Positions 16,164 through 25,690 of a stretch of 47,355 nucleotides of DNA are shown piece by piece. The notes beneath the pieces are model-generated. The model did not search any database. It was given only the letters and a program-made list of their open reading frames with translations, and had not been told where the DNA came from. Origin of the DNA: Leptospiraceae bacterium. GTDB lineage: Bacteria; Spirochaetota; Leptospiria; Leptospirales; Leptonemataceae. The position numbers and the translations under genes are program-made. How positions within the stretch are numbered: the first letter of the stretch is position 1; each line of letters starts with the position of its first letter. Location: positions 1 through 47,355 of the forward strand of contig PBEB01000009.1 of assembly GCA_002717505.1 (NCBI GenBank). Reading direction: 5' to 3'.

Positions 16164-17735
16164 ATGTATCTTTTCAGTTTATTGATCGTATTTCTTGTCG
16201 CGCTCCTGGGTTCGCTGGGGATCCGGTGGCTACTCGTTTACCTTAACCAGGGCTGGTTCTCCCGGGGCTATGCCGGAGATTCCTCTGTGCACCTGGAAAT
16301 TGTAGAGCAAATGCGAAGAGGCTTCGCAAAGAAGCGTATCGATCGCTATGTGATTCCCAATACATTCAGCTATCCGGTGTTCTTTCATAGGATCTGTTCT
16401 CTCTGGCCGCGGTCTGCCCTGCTGGACAGGGGCTACATGCCCAACCTTGTAATATTTGCTCTTTCCAGTGGAGTATTTGCAACATATACCTTCCACTTCC
16501 AGACCGCGTATCTAGAAAACGACTCGGTTCTCTTTACCATTACAGTTGTATCCGTTTTTCTGATCAGCGTATCCAATCTGGTATTTGGTGGTCCTGCGAT
16601 CGCATACATGAAATTGTCTGCGAGGCTCCTGGGCCGGGTTTCTACTGGATTCTACTTCCTGTTCTTAGCCGCTTATGTGGGTTATGGGGACAACGCGGCC
16701 TTGATCCTTGCAATCATTACCGGTGGTGTAGCATTTGCAAGCTCCACGTTCGCGGCACAGGCACTGCTTTTTAGCTTACCTCTGCTTACCCTGTTTCTCT
16801 GGAGTGTTGAGCCAGTCGGCATTCTTTTAGCAGCCTTGCTATTTGCCTATATTATTACAAAGGGGCACTCAAATACGAGCATTTACCATATGGCGCGCTA
16901 CTGGAGAATCTATCACAGGTACGTCAAGAATAGTCCAAACCAGGCGGCGGCCCTCTCGGCTTTCATTTCACCGGGTACCATATGGAATAGTCTCAGAAAC
17001 GGGGATGTGAAGTTGCTGATTCGACATACCCTTTCGAGAGAGCCAACAAGATCGCTATTGTTTTACCCTGAGCTTTCGCTTCTCGCGGCCTTGTTTGTCC
17101 TTCTCGCACTCCGGGAAAACCGGATTATAGATTACTGGCTCTATTTCGCGCCCATTCTATCTCTGATTATCCTGTATGCTCTTACATCGAGCCGCTGGCT
17201 AAACTTTCTCGGGGAGGGGTATCGCTATCTGGAATATGGACTATACTTTATAGCTCCTTTCTGTATCGGGTTGCTCATCCTAGAAGTAGACTCGGGAACT
17301 GCGCTCGCTGTGATGCTCGGCGTTTATTGCTCTATTGTAATCGTATTCACATTGTTTCAGTACAGATATTTTAGATACAGCTCTACCGAAGACAATTTGT
17401 CGAGGTTTCTTGAGGCTTTAGAGTTATCGCCGGGGGCCGTAGTTTTTCCCGTCTCCATGCGACTGGGTGCAGACCTGTGTGCCCGCACCGACTGCAAATC
17501 ATTCTGGTGGCAACCGGGAGGCATTACAGATCCTGCGATGTATGAGCATTATATCCAGGATTATCCGTACCTTCGCAGGGATTGGAAGCCTCTGGCGATA
17601 GAGCATGGAGTAACTCATATCATCGCCGATAAAGAGGCCCTGTCTCAGATGCACGGTGCTTACGATTTCTCGCAGGAGCGGAAGCTGTTGGAGGACGAGT
17701 ACTTTGTCGCATATCGTGTGCAATCTCTGAGTTGA
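16164..17735 (+). CDS. Polytopic membrane protein, GT-C-like glycosyltransferase candidate
   Basis: This 523-residue protein has about ten hydrophobic segments and a soluble C-terminus (about 410-523). After the first membrane helix it has GYAGDSSVHLEI with Asp39 and His43, placed where GT-C transferases carry their catalytic acidic residue in the first outer loop. The C-terminal part ends with a small mixed domain (HGVTHIIADKEAL), common in GT-C proteins. It may transfer a sugar from a polyprenyl-phosphate donor or act as a polymerase; I recognise no named family. It starts 11 bases after the WbqC gene, with AGCTCTCC rather than a good ribosome site upstream. Confidence 0.55.
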   Translation: MYLFSLLIVFLVALLGSLGIRWLLVYLNQGWFSRGYAGDSSVHLEIVEQMRRGFAKKRIDRYVIPNTFSYPVFFHRICSLWPRSALLDRGYMPNLVIFALSSGVFATYTFHFQTAYLENDSVLFTITVVSVFLISVSNLVFGGPAIAYMKLSARLLGRVSTGFYFLFLAAYVGYGDNAALILAIITGGVAFASSTFAAQALLFSLPLLTLFLWSVEPVGILLAALLFAYIITKGHSNTSIYHMARYWRIYHRYVKNSPNQAAALSAFISPGTIWNSLRNGDVKLLIRHTLSREPTRSLLFYPELSLLAALFVLLALRENRIIDYWLYFAPILSLIILYALTSSRWLNFLGEGYRYLEYGLYFIAPFCIGLLILEVDSGTALAVMLGVYCSIVIVFTLFQYRYFRYSSTEDNLSRFLEALELSPGAVVFPVSMRLGADLCARTDCKSFWWQPGGITDPAMYEHYIQDYPYLRRDWKPLAIEHGVTHIIADKEALSQMHGAYDFSQERKLLEDEYFVAYRVQSLS

Positions 17736-17778
17736 TTTCCCGATCCAATCCATGGCGAGATGCTGCCATGGAACTACC

Positions 17779-19551
17779 ATGATTCCCCTGCTGTTTACCG
17801 TCCTGATCATTCTGCTGGTGTTTAGTGTCATCGCCTTCACAAGCATTCCTCCGGAAGCCGCCCTGTTTGGGGGGCTGGTAGCGCTACTGGGGTTTGGGGT
17901 AATCGACCTCGACGCGGGTCTTTCCGGTTTCTCCAATCCAGGCATAATGACAATTGGTCTGTTGTTCATTGTAATTGCCGGGCTACAGAATTCCGGTGTC
18001 TCCGCCTATCTGACTCGCATAGTTTTTCCTTCGAATACAAGATCCACCGGAGCTCTCTGGCGACTCATGAGTGTATCGGCAACCCTGAGCGCCTTTTTGA
18101 ATAACACAGCCGTTGTGGCCATGTTGATACCCGTGGTTCAGGAGTGGACCGGGCGTCGGCAGGAGGCAATTTCAAAATATCTACTGCCGCTCAGTTATGC
18201 AACCATCCTGGGCGGCGCTGCTACATTGGTAGGTACCAGTACCAATCTCGTAGTGTCTGGCCTCCTCCGTGAAGCAAGGCCGGAGCAATGGTCCGGCGGA
18301 ATGCATATGTTCGAAATGACCTCAATGGGGCTCATCTCAGGCGCTGCTGGACTTCTGGTCCTGGGGCTTTTTTCGCGACGGTTCTTGCCTGTCCGTTTTC
18401 CTTTTCAAGCAGCGGTTTCTGAAACCCGCGAGCATTCCATTGTGATGCGCGTTGCGGACAATAGTCCGTTCGTCGGAAAGACAATTCAGGGGGCAGGGCT
18501 AAGGCACCTCAAGCATTGCTATCTGGCAGAAATCTCTCGAAGTAGTGAGGTTTTTCCGGCCGTTGCCTCAAATACCACTATTGCAGGCGGCGATCTTCTG
18601 GTCTTTGTGGGATCTCCCGAAGCGGCGGTTGAGCTTCGGGGCATCCCCGGAATTGTACCGGCTGAGAATTCTGTATTTGAGCTCGAGTTAGACAACCGCT
18701 CCCGCCAGCTGGTCGAGGCGGTGGTCTCTACGCGTTTCCCATATTTGTATCAAACTGTGCGCGAGTCTGGATTTCGCACACGGTATGGGGCCGCTATCTT
18801 ATCTGTCTCTCGTGAAGGACAACGAGTAAGCGGAAAGATTGGAGATATCAGACTTCTCCCTGGCGATACCTTGCTTCTTGAGAGTGGCGCAAGTTTCGAG
18901 GCCCAGTACAAGAACCATCGAGACTTTTTTCTTGTAAGCGGGTTGTTTAACAGAGGTCTACCGGATCACAGAAAGGCACCTGTGGCGATCGGGATTGTCC
19001 TTTCCGTAATTGTGCTGGCTGCAACCGGGCTCCTGCCGATCTTTTTAGCCGCTGCCCTTGGTGCCGCAGCAATGATTATTTCAGGATGCATCGGATTTAG
19101 TCGGGCTGTTGAGAGCATCGACTTTCGATTGCTCGTTGCAATCGCCTCCTCGTTTGCACTGGGAGAAGCAATACAGGTATCTGGTCTCGGGCAGCATATC
19201 GCTGAAGGTTTTACTGCGTTCTCCCTCGATGGAAGGTGGAGCCTGCTGGCACTATTCGCTTTGACAGTGCTTGTCACTGAATTCACCACCAACAATGCGG
19301 CAGCCGTAATTCTATTTCCAATCGCCCTGTCTGTGGCGGCCGCGCTCTCCCACAGTTACTTGCCGTATGTCATGACTGTACTCTTTGGGGCCTCTACCAG
19401 TTTTCTTTCCCCGCTTGGCTACACAACAAATCTGATGGTCTATGGTCCTGGAGGATACACCACTCTAGACTACTTTAAAGCTGGTCTGCCCCTTACTTTG
19501 AGCTCCTGTGCTGCATGCGTCGCTTTCATTCCGGTCTTCTGGCCTTTCTAA
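17779..19551 (+). CDS. SLC13-family anion permease with TrkA-C domains, probable sulfate transporter
   Basis: The 590-residue protein has two sets of membrane helices flanking a soluble middle with two TrkA_C/RCK-C-like domains (about residues 205-375; phrases such as '[12 protein letters not shown]'). The paired DASS signatures are present: [14 protein letters not shown] in the first half and [15 protein letters not shown] in the second. Members with this middle insert transport sulfate or other divalent anions. Location directly before cysD and cysNC makes sulfate the likely substrate. I use the ATG at 17779; an upstream ATG at 17752 would add nine polar residues. Confidence 0.82.
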   Translation: MIPLLFTVLIILLVFSVIAFTSIPPEAALFGGLVALLGFGVIDLDAGLSGFSNPGIMTIGLLFIVIAGLQNSGVSAYLTRIVFPSNTRSTGALWRLMSVSATLSAFLNNTAVVAMLIPVVQEWTGRRQEAISKYLLPLSYATILGGAATLVGTSTNLVVSGLLREARPEQWSGGMHMFEMTSMGLISGAAGLLVLGLFSRRFLPVRFPFQAAVSETREHSIVMRVADNSPFVGKTIQGAGLRHLKHCYLAEISRSSEVFPAVASNTTIAGGDLLVFVGSPEAAVELRGIPGIVPAENSVFELELDNRSRQLVEAVVSTRFPYLYQTVRESGFRTRYGAAILSVSREGQRVSGKIGDIRLLPGDTLLLESGASFEAQYKNHRDFFLVSGLFNRGLPDHRKAPVAIGIVLSVIVLAATGLLPIFLAAALGAAAMIISGCIGFSRAVESIDFRLLVAIASSFALGEAIQVSGLGQHIAEGFTAFSLDGRWSLLALFALTVLVTEFTTNNAAAVILFPIALSVAAALSHSYLPYVMTVLFGASTSFLSPLGYTTNLMVYGPGGYTTLDYFKAGLPLTLSSCAACVAFIPVFWPF

Positions 19552-19573
19552 TGGATATCCGGTTTTAAGAATC

Positions 19574-20485
19574 ATGATTGCAACTGGAAAATCACCTCAT
19601 CTCAAGAATCTCGAGTCCGAGGCCATCTACATTATTCGAGAAGTGTCTGCTGAGCTCGAGAATCCTGTACTTCTATACTCCATAGGCAAGGATTCCTCGG
19701 TATTGCTGCATCTGGTTCGAAAGGCCTTTTTCCCGGCAGCGCCGCCCTTTCCCATGTTGCACATCGATACAACCTTTAAATTCAGAGAAATGTATCGATT
19801 CAGGGACGAGATGGCTCAAAAGGCTGGTATGGATCTGATTGTCCATACCAATCGGCAGGGCGTAGAGCAGGGCATAAACCCGTTTGATCACGGCAGCAAA
19901 TACTATACTGATGTGATGAAAACGCAGGCTTTGAAGCAGGCGTTAACCCACTATAAATTCGATGCAGCCTTTGGTGGGGCCAGACGGGATGAGGAAAAAT
20001 CCAGAGCCAAAGAACGCATATATTCATTGCGTGATCAAAACCATCAATGGGATCCCAGAAATCAGAGGCCGGAGCTCTGGAATCTGTATAATGGACGGCT
20101 CAAGCGTGGTGACTCCATCCGTGTTTTTCCAATGTCCAATTGGACGGAGTTCGACGTCTGGCACTATATTCTGGTGGAACAAATTCCCGTAGTTCCACTG
20201 TATCTCGCTGCAGAAAGACCTGTGGTTCGCCGGGATGAAGCATACATCATGGTGGACGATGACAGGCTTCCTCTTGAGCCCGGAGAGAAGCCTGAAATGA
20301 AGAAGATTCGCTTTCGCACCCTGGGATGCTACCCGCTCACTGCTGCTACCGAATCAGAGGCCGAAACCCTTGAAGAGGTGATCTCCGAATTGCTCGGGTC
20401 TCCGACGTCCGAAAGGCATGGGCGACTGATCGATCGGGACGAATCGGGCTCAATGGAGAAAAAGAAACAGGACGGCTACTTTTAG
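19574..20485 (+). CDS. cysD: Sulfate adenylyltransferase subunit 2
   Basis: A 303-residue ATP sulfurylase catalytic subunit of the PP-loop type. The [13 protein letters not shown] loop (about residues 34-46) binds ATP, and [19 protein letters not shown] (about 133-151) and [11 protein letters not shown] (about 248-258) are characteristic CysD motifs. With CysN it makes adenylylsulfate (APS) from sulfate and ATP, driven by GTP hydrolysis. Start at the ATG at 19574; a frame extending upstream into the permease gene is not conserved. cysNC begins one codon after its stop. No APS or PAPS reductase is seen in the window, so the product is probably meant for sulfation. Confidence 0.95.
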   Translation: MIATGKSPHLKNLESEAIYIIREVSAELENPVLLYSIGKDSSVLLHLVRKAFFPAAPPFPMLHIDTTFKFREMYRFRDEMAQKAGMDLIVHTNRQGVEQGINPFDHGSKYYTDVMKTQALKQALTHYKFDAAFGGARRDEEKSRAKERIYSLRDQNHQWDPRNQRPELWNLYNGRLKRGDSIRVFPMSNWTEFDVWHYILVEQIPVVPLYLAAERPVVRRDEAYIMVDDDRLPLEPGEKPEMKKIRFRTLGCYPLTAATESEAETLEEVISELLGSPTSERHGRLIDRDESGSMEKKKQDGYF

Positions 20486-22435
20486 ATGCAGCCGCGCAAC
20501 AACACTGGCTATGAAGGACTGCCTGCATTGCTTCGGAATCGAGCGGAGCGGGATCTCCTGCGATTTATTACATGCGGTAGCGTAGATGATGGCAAAAGTA
20601 CCCTTCTGGGTCGCATGTTGTATGATGCCAGCCTGGTTTTTGAGGATCAGATTGAAGAGCTCCAGTCTGAAGCCCATCGGAAGGGTTCGTCCCAGATAGA
20701 CTATTCTGCTCTTCTGGACGGACTGCAATCAGAGCGCGATCAGGGCATTACTATTGATGTCGCGTATCGCTATTTTTCCACCGAACATCGAAACTATATC
20801 ATTGCGGATTGTCCAGGTCATGAGCAGTACACCAGAAACATGGCCACCGGCGCATCCACCGCCGACCTGGCTGTAATTCTTGTGGATGCGCGCAAGGGTG
20901 TTCTCCCCCAGACCAGGAGGCACTCATATATTTGCAAACTCCTGGGAGTTCGCAATTTCGCGGTAGCAATTAACAAGATGGATCTCGTGGAATACTCAGA
21001 AGAGATTTTCCATTCGATCGTTCAGGACTACGATTCTGTATGCCGGGAATTGAATTTATCTAACGTGAATTACTTTCCTGTATCTGCGCTCAAGGGAGAT
21101 AATATAGTGTCACAAAGTGCCAGTACTCCCTGGTACAATGGCAAAAGCCTGCTGGGTTTTCTGGACTCGGTGGAGATAACCCACGCAGTGCAGTCATTCG
21201 GTAGCTTCATTCTTCCTGTGCAAAGGGTAGTACGAGCGGCGCCGGACTTTCGAGGATATGCCGGAAACATTGCTTCCGGTTCCGTGCGTGCAGGCGATGA
21301 AATAACTGTGCTTCCGTCCCTCGAAAAGGCCAGCATAGAGTCAATCGTGGAAATGACCCTGCACGGGGAATTGGCCTCCCTGGAAGAGGCCGTCTATCCA
21401 GATTCTGTCATCGTTACCCTGGACCGGGATGTGGACCTAGGGCGGGGGGATTTTCTTGCTCACAGAAATACTGATCTGCCCTCCACCGAAAGCTTTCAGG
21501 CTGAACTTGTCTGGATGTCAACTCGCCCTCTGAACCCCGGTGATGAAGTACTCCTGAAATTTCGAGAGCGCATTACCTCCGCTCGTGTGGAAGCTATATC
21601 TGGTCGACTGAATCTGGAGACGTTTCTGTCAGAACCAACTGATGCCCTGCAGGTGAACGATATCGGGTCTTGCACATTGAGGCTGAGTAGAGCCCTGGTT
21701 ATGCAGCAGTATTCAGAGCTTCCCGAGCTTGGTCAGTTCATTGTTATCGATCGCATGACTGAAATGACTGTGGGAGCCGGTATGGTGCGCGAAACAGCGG
21801 CCTCAGAGACGAAGCAGTTCAGAGCGGAAAGAAACAACCTGACCTGGCACGGCTCATCGGTGACGGGGCAGATGCGTTCCGACTTAAAAAAGCACGAAGC
21901 TTTCTGTATCTGGCTTACTGGTCTCTCAGGATCAGGGAAGTCTACACTGGCCAACGCCATAGAAATGGAACTGCACAAGATGGGCTGGCATACGATGCTA
22001 CTTGATGGCGATAACGTCCGGCAGGGTTTAAATCGAGATCTCGGGATGACCGCGGCGGATCGCACCGAGAATATCCGACGTATAGGCGAAGTTGCCAGAC
22101 TTATGGTGGATGCCGGGCTGGTAGTCATTACCGCCTTTATCTCGCCGTTCCGGGCAGATCGCCAGCGTGTCCGGGAATTGTTTCCCGATAGAAAGTTTAT
22201 TGAAGTGTTTGTGGATGCTCCCCTGGAAGTTTGTAGCGAAAGAGATCCCAAGGGCCTCTATAAAAAGGCCAAGGCCGGACAGATTCGCGATTTCACCGGA
22301 ATTGATAGCCCATACGAGCAACCATTGGAGCCGGAAATTCACGTGGCCACGGACAGAAATAGTATCGCAGACTCTGTTAGGCAGGCAAAAGAGTTTATTG
22401 TAAATAGGTCCGACTATCCGGACAAAATAGAATAA
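20486..22435 (+). CDS. cysNC: Sulfate adenylyltransferase subunit 1 / APS kinase fusion
   Basis: A 649-residue bifunctional protein. Residues 1 to about 440 are the CysN GTPase, with Walker [10 protein letters not shown] (31-39), [12 protein letters not shown] and the NKMD base-specificity motif. Residues about 455-649 are CysC adenylylsulfate kinase, with its own Walker [10 protein letters not shown] (about 478-486), LLDGDNVR and DPKGLYKKA. The fusion (NodQ-like) turns sulfate into PAPS with CysD. All key motifs are present. It completes the PAPS supply for the sulfotransferase at 14411. The ATG follows directly on the cysD stop. Confidence 0.95.
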   Translation: MQPRNNTGYEGLPALLRNRAERDLLRFITCGSVDDGKSTLLGRMLYDASLVFEDQIEELQSEAHRKGSSQIDYSALLDGLQSERDQGITIDVAYRYFSTEHRNYIIADCPGHEQYTRNMATGASTADLAVILVDARKGVLPQTRRHSYICKLLGVRNFAVAINKMDLVEYSEEIFHSIVQDYDSVCRELNLSNVNYFPVSALKGDNIVSQSASTPWYNGKSLLGFLDSVEITHAVQSFGSFILPVQRVVRAAPDFRGYAGNIASGSVRAGDEITVLPSLEKASIESIVEMTLHGELASLEEAVYPDSVIVTLDRDVDLGRGDFLAHRNTDLPSTESFQAELVWMSTRPLNPGDEVLLKFRERITSARVEAISGRLNLETFLSEPTDALQVNDIGSCTLRLSRALVMQQYSELPELGQFIVIDRMTEMTVGAGMVRETAASETKQFRAERNNLTWHGSSVTGQMRSDLKKHEAFCIWLTGLSGSGKSTLANAIEMELHKMGWHTMLLDGDNVRQGLNRDLGMTAADRTENIRRIGEVARLMVDAGLVVITAFISPFRADRQRVRELFPDRKFIEVFVDAPLEVCSERDPKGLYKKAKAGQIRDFTGIDSPYEQPLEPEIHVATDRNSIADSVRQAKEFIVNRSDYPDKIE

Positions 22436-22480
22436 GAGTATGCATGCTGAGATCGTCTCAAACGAGGAGCAATTAGTAAT

Positions 22481-23302
22481 ATGAACAAAATAATCACTTT
22501 TGAGGATATACTTCTTTCAGGGAAGGAACTCGATAGAATTCGGCGAGAGCTTTACCACTCCTCCGGCCCCGGTTTCATTATATTCCGAGAATTTGTAAGG
22601 CGCCAGATCGCTGACCACATTGTGGAGTACTGGGTCCGCCAGGCCAAGCCCGAGGTCAGTCATACCCGCATAAAACCGAAGAATCCTTTCTACCCGGGCT
22701 GCCCTGCTTATTTTGCAGGGAGTCTTGAGGGGTCCCGTACCTACTACAATCCCTTCTGGGGCCCCATCTTCGACGTGGCCACCAACGAGGTGTCCCTGGC
22801 TATCTCTCAGTTGCGCGCGAAAATCGAAGGAAAAGCTTTCGGTCGGGAGATATTTCCTTATCCTGGTGGGAAGTGTACCGTCCCCAGAGTCGTCATTACG
22901 CGCAGTGGAAAGACGATTGTTCCACCTCATTCAGATTACGGAATGGATGAGCCGGACCCTGCCAACGTAGATCTTGCTCGATTGCAGGCCACTCTGTATC
23001 TGTCAGAACATCAGAAAGATTACAATGGTAGCGGGTTCGTCTTTACACGAAACGATGGCAAACAAGTGTGCTTTGCGCGCGATGAAAAGCTGGTGTCAGG
23101 GGACCTTGTCTTGTGGCGATACCCGAATCAACACGAGGTTCGCGATATTTCAGTTGTTGGCGATCAGATAGGGTTTGTAAGAATGCTCTTCCCTCCAGAA
23201 AAGATAGGTGCACCCCAAAAAATGGGAAGAAAGCTCAGCTTAAGATCCCTGGTTCCTGCCCCAATGAAGCGCATTATCAAAAAGGCTATAGGTGTAAAAT
23301 AA
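22481..23302 (+). CDS. Putative 2-oxoglutarate/Fe(II)-dependent oxygenase
   Basis: The 273-residue protein has the facial-triad pattern of 2OG-Fe(II) oxygenases: His150 and Asp152 in VPPHSDYG, a distal His218 in PNQHEVRD and a downstream Arg234 that could hold 2-oxoglutarate. GDLVLWRYPNQHEV resembles the strand before the distal histidine in PhyH/2OG enzymes. No membrane segment is seen. The basic C-terminus (about 240-273) is unusual. It could hydroxylate a sugar, lipid or bound amino acid; substrate unknown. GAGGAG lies upstream of the ATG. The next gene's ATG overlaps the stop by one base. Confidence 0.55.
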   Translation: MNKIITFEDILLSGKELDRIRRELYHSSGPGFIIFREFVRRQIADHIVEYWVRQAKPEVSHTRIKPKNPFYPGCPAYFAGSLEGSRTYYNPFWGPIFDVATNEVSLAISQLRAKIEGKAFGREIFPYPGGKCTVPRVVITRSGKTIVPPHSDYGMDEPDPANVDLARLQATLYLSEHQKDYNGSGFVFTRNDGKQVCFARDEKLVSGDLVLWRYPNQHEVRDISVVGDQIGFVRMLFPPEKIGAPQKMGRKLSLRSLVPAPMKRIIKKAIGVK

Positions 23303-23958
23303 TGGTGGAGTCGAGTCCAAATATCCCAGTTCAAAGACTGGTTGATCTACACATTGAATACGCGGCCGGTGTACCGGGAAACCGTGAAAGCCTCTGGCAT
23401 ACCCTGGGGATCTGGCAATTGAAGCAGTTAAAGTACCTTGGTCTTAACCCCGGTAGTCATTTGCTGGATGTAGGCTGTGGGCCTTTAAGATTGGGAATGT
23501 ATGTCATCCCATTCTTGGAGGATGACCATTTCTGGGGAGTAGATCCGTATGCGCCCTACGAAAAACTTGCAAAGGCGATCATGAAAGAAACCGGATGTCG
23601 GAAGAAGTACACCATCAAAATAGGTGCGGACTTTCCATTCGTGGATTCGGGCCGCAAATTTGACTTCGCAATGGCCCAATCGGTTGTGACTCACCTGTCG
23701 AACAATCAGCTCGACCATCTAATGACCAATCTAAAGCGGTCAATGGCTCCGGGGGGGCAGTTTGTCTTTACATACACAGATAATCCTTACCCCTATGGAA
23801 TCTTTTATGAGATGGAATATCCGATGATCACACCGGCCGGCTTGAACGATAAGTACTTTTCGAAACTTGCCGAACGGTTTGAAATTGAGTACCTCGGTTG
23901 CCCCGGGGGGATTGAACCACACCCGACAGGCCAGAGGGTCGGAGTATTTCAATTTTAG
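23302..23958 (+). CDS. Class I SAM-dependent methyltransferase
   Basis: The protein is 218 residues from the ATG at 23302, which overlaps the previous stop (TAATG). An ORF start at 23113 would overlap that gene by 190 bases and add a Cys/Arg-rich, unconserved leader, so I reject it. Motif I is LLDVGCGPLRLG (about residues 51-62), GVDPY ends beta-2, and FDFAMAQSVVTHL is motif IV. The substrate is not evident; the neighbouring oxygenase could create a hydroxyl for it to methylate, but that is speculation. Confidence 0.78.
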   Translation: MVESSPNIPVQRLVDLHIEYAAGVPGNRESLWHTLGIWQLKQLKYLGLNPGSHLLDVGCGPLRLGMYVIPFLEDDHFWGVDPYAPYEKLAKAIMKETGCRKKYTIKIGADFPFVDSGRKFDFAMAQSVVTHLSNNQLDHLMTNLKRSMAPGGQFVFTYTDNPYPYGIFYEMEYPMITPAGLNDKYFSKLAERFEIEYLGCPGGIEPHPTGQRVGVFQF

Positions 23959-24045
23959 GATTGAATGTGACGCTTCAACGCGGTAGCAGTTGTGCGGGTC
24001 GATAATTGTTGAGTTTAGCCTCAGGAAAAGCGAGAAAGCCAAGAA

Positions 24046-25536
24046 TTGAGCCTGATTAGGGGATTAGGAAAAGATGCACTGATATATGGTGTTGGAAGTG
24101 CTCTGTCTCCCCTGGTGAGGCTCATCACGGCTCCCATTTTAACTAGGGTATTTAGTCCCGGGGATTATGGTGTTATTGCGCTGGTCCAGCTTGCCATTAG
24201 TTTTGCAATCCTGTTTGCGGGAATGAATGTTGGGTCGGCCATTGGGTATTTCTATTATCATTATGAAACCGAACCCCAGAGGCGCACTGTCCTTACCGCC
24301 GGCTTACTCCTGCTTCTTGGATTCTCTCTGTCTGTGTCTTTGATCTTCGCCGCGTCTGCGCCCGCGATAGCTCAACTCCTGCAACTCAGAGCGGCGGAAC
24401 CTATTGTGGGATATGAACTGCCTCTGTATCTTCAAATCGGTTCCATAGGAATGTTCGGCGGCATTTTGTCCACCGGGCTTCAGTCCATTCTTCGAGTTCT
24501 TAAGAAGCCGCTTCATTTTCTGCTGATTGAAGGATTGGTTCTTGTTTCTCACGTTGGGACAATTATTCTTTTTGTTCCCGTATGGGATCTTGGAATCGCG
24601 GGGGTATTCTGGGCCGGCGCGGTCTCACCATCTCTAGGAATTTGCTTCGGTCTGCTTATTCTCCGAAAGCATCTTGCCTTGCCTGTGTCTTTGTCTGTAG
24701 TGCCGGCTATGCTCGGTTATGCGTTGCCGCAAGTTCCCGCTGCTCTCATAAACTGGTTCCAGAATCAGTTAGGGCGTGTCGCTCTAAACTACTTTGCCAC
24801 GCTTAGCGAACTGGGCCTATTCTCCATTGCATTTTCCTTGGCATCAATGATCTTAATGGTGAACATGGCATTCAGGCTGGCCTATGACCCGTTTTCTATG
24901 TCCGTGATGAAATCGTCCAATGCCGTGGATATTTATTCGCGGGTCTACACCTGGTTTACGTTTGCCTTCGGCTGTTTGTTGGGTATTGTCATCTTCGGAG
25001 CAAGGCCAGTACTACAGATTCTTACTCCGGTCGAGTATCATGAGGCCTATAGTCTGATTCTATGGCTGGCTATCAGTGGTTTCTATATGGGTGCCAACAA
25101 TATTCTGGCCACCGGTATCTGGATAACTAGAAATACCATTTATACGAGTTATGCACAGCTGGTGACTTTTGCCTTTGTTGCCGTGTCGACCCTTACATTG
25201 GTTCCGATGTTTGGTGCGCTAGGAGCCGCGCTGGGGATGGTGATTGGCGCGGTAGCCCAGTCCGTGGCCTATTACTTTTTCTCGCAGAGGTTTTACTTCG
25301 TCCCATACAGGTTTCTGTCCACTCATATCGCGGTTCTCCTCATCGCGCTGACGGGGGTCTTACTCAACACGCTTATTGAAGACGCGGCTCTGGGAAGCTC
25401 CATACTGATCGGGCTTCCAATACTCTTTATCGTACCAATAATCTGCTATTTGATCATTCTTCGTGATAGTGAGCGTTCCATACTGCAACGTTCTTTGCGT
25501 TCCCTGGTTCGGGGCGAATGGAAGAACCTGGTTTAA
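24046..25536 (+). CDS. wzx: Wzx-type oligosaccharide flippase
   Basis: A 496-residue protein with about 12-14 predicted membrane helices and the MATE/MOP-type opening GLGKDALIYGVGSALSPLV, typical of polysaccharide flippases ('FSPGDYGVIAL' follows). It would carry the finished lipid-linked repeat unit across the inner membrane. It is the only flippase in the window. The start is a TTG at 24046 without a strong ribosome site; no better codon is near, and the conserved N-terminus begins here. An 87-base gap with no feature precedes it. Confidence 0.88.
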   Translation: MSLIRGLGKDALIYGVGSALSPLVRLITAPILTRVFSPGDYGVIALVQLAISFAILFAGMNVGSAIGYFYYHYETEPQRRTVLTAGLLLLLGFSLSVSLIFAASAPAIAQLLQLRAAEPIVGYELPLYLQIGSIGMFGGILSTGLQSILRVLKKPLHFLLIEGLVLVSHVGTIILFVPVWDLGIAGVFWAGAVSPSLGICFGLLILRKHLALPVSLSVVPAMLGYALPQVPAALINWFQNQLGRVALNYFATLSELGLFSIAFSLASMILMVNMAFRLAYDPFSMSVMKSSNAVDIYSRVYTWFTFAFGCLLGIVIFGARPVLQILTPVEYHEAYSLILWLAISGFYMGANNILATGIWITRNTIYTSYAQLVTFAFVAVSTLTLVPMFGALGAALGMVIGAVAQSVAYYFFSQRFYFVPYRFLSTHIAVLLIALTGVLLNTLIEDAALGSSILIGLPILFIVPIICYLIILRDSERSILQRSLRSLVRGEWKNLV

Positions 25537-25690
25537 GGGCCAAAGGAAACCGTTCTGGCCAGTACTTTCTAAGCTTTTTCCCCCGGGAGTAACTCCTGAG
25601 TTAACCAGTACATTGCCGGCGGCAAGTGCTACTTCTCCATGGAGTGATTCTTGGTCCCGAAATTGCGGATAGTCCGAGGGCCAGACTGCT

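Noticed and set aside
21733-22251. 172-codon - strand frame inside cysNC
   Set aside because: Shadow rich in Ser/Arg/Pro, opposite a clearly conserved APS kinase domain.
23113-23301. Upstream extension of the methyltransferase gene at 23302
   Set aside because: It would overlap the oxygenase-like gene by 190 bases with Cys/Arg/Lys-rich unconserved sequence; the ATG at the previous stop fits far better.
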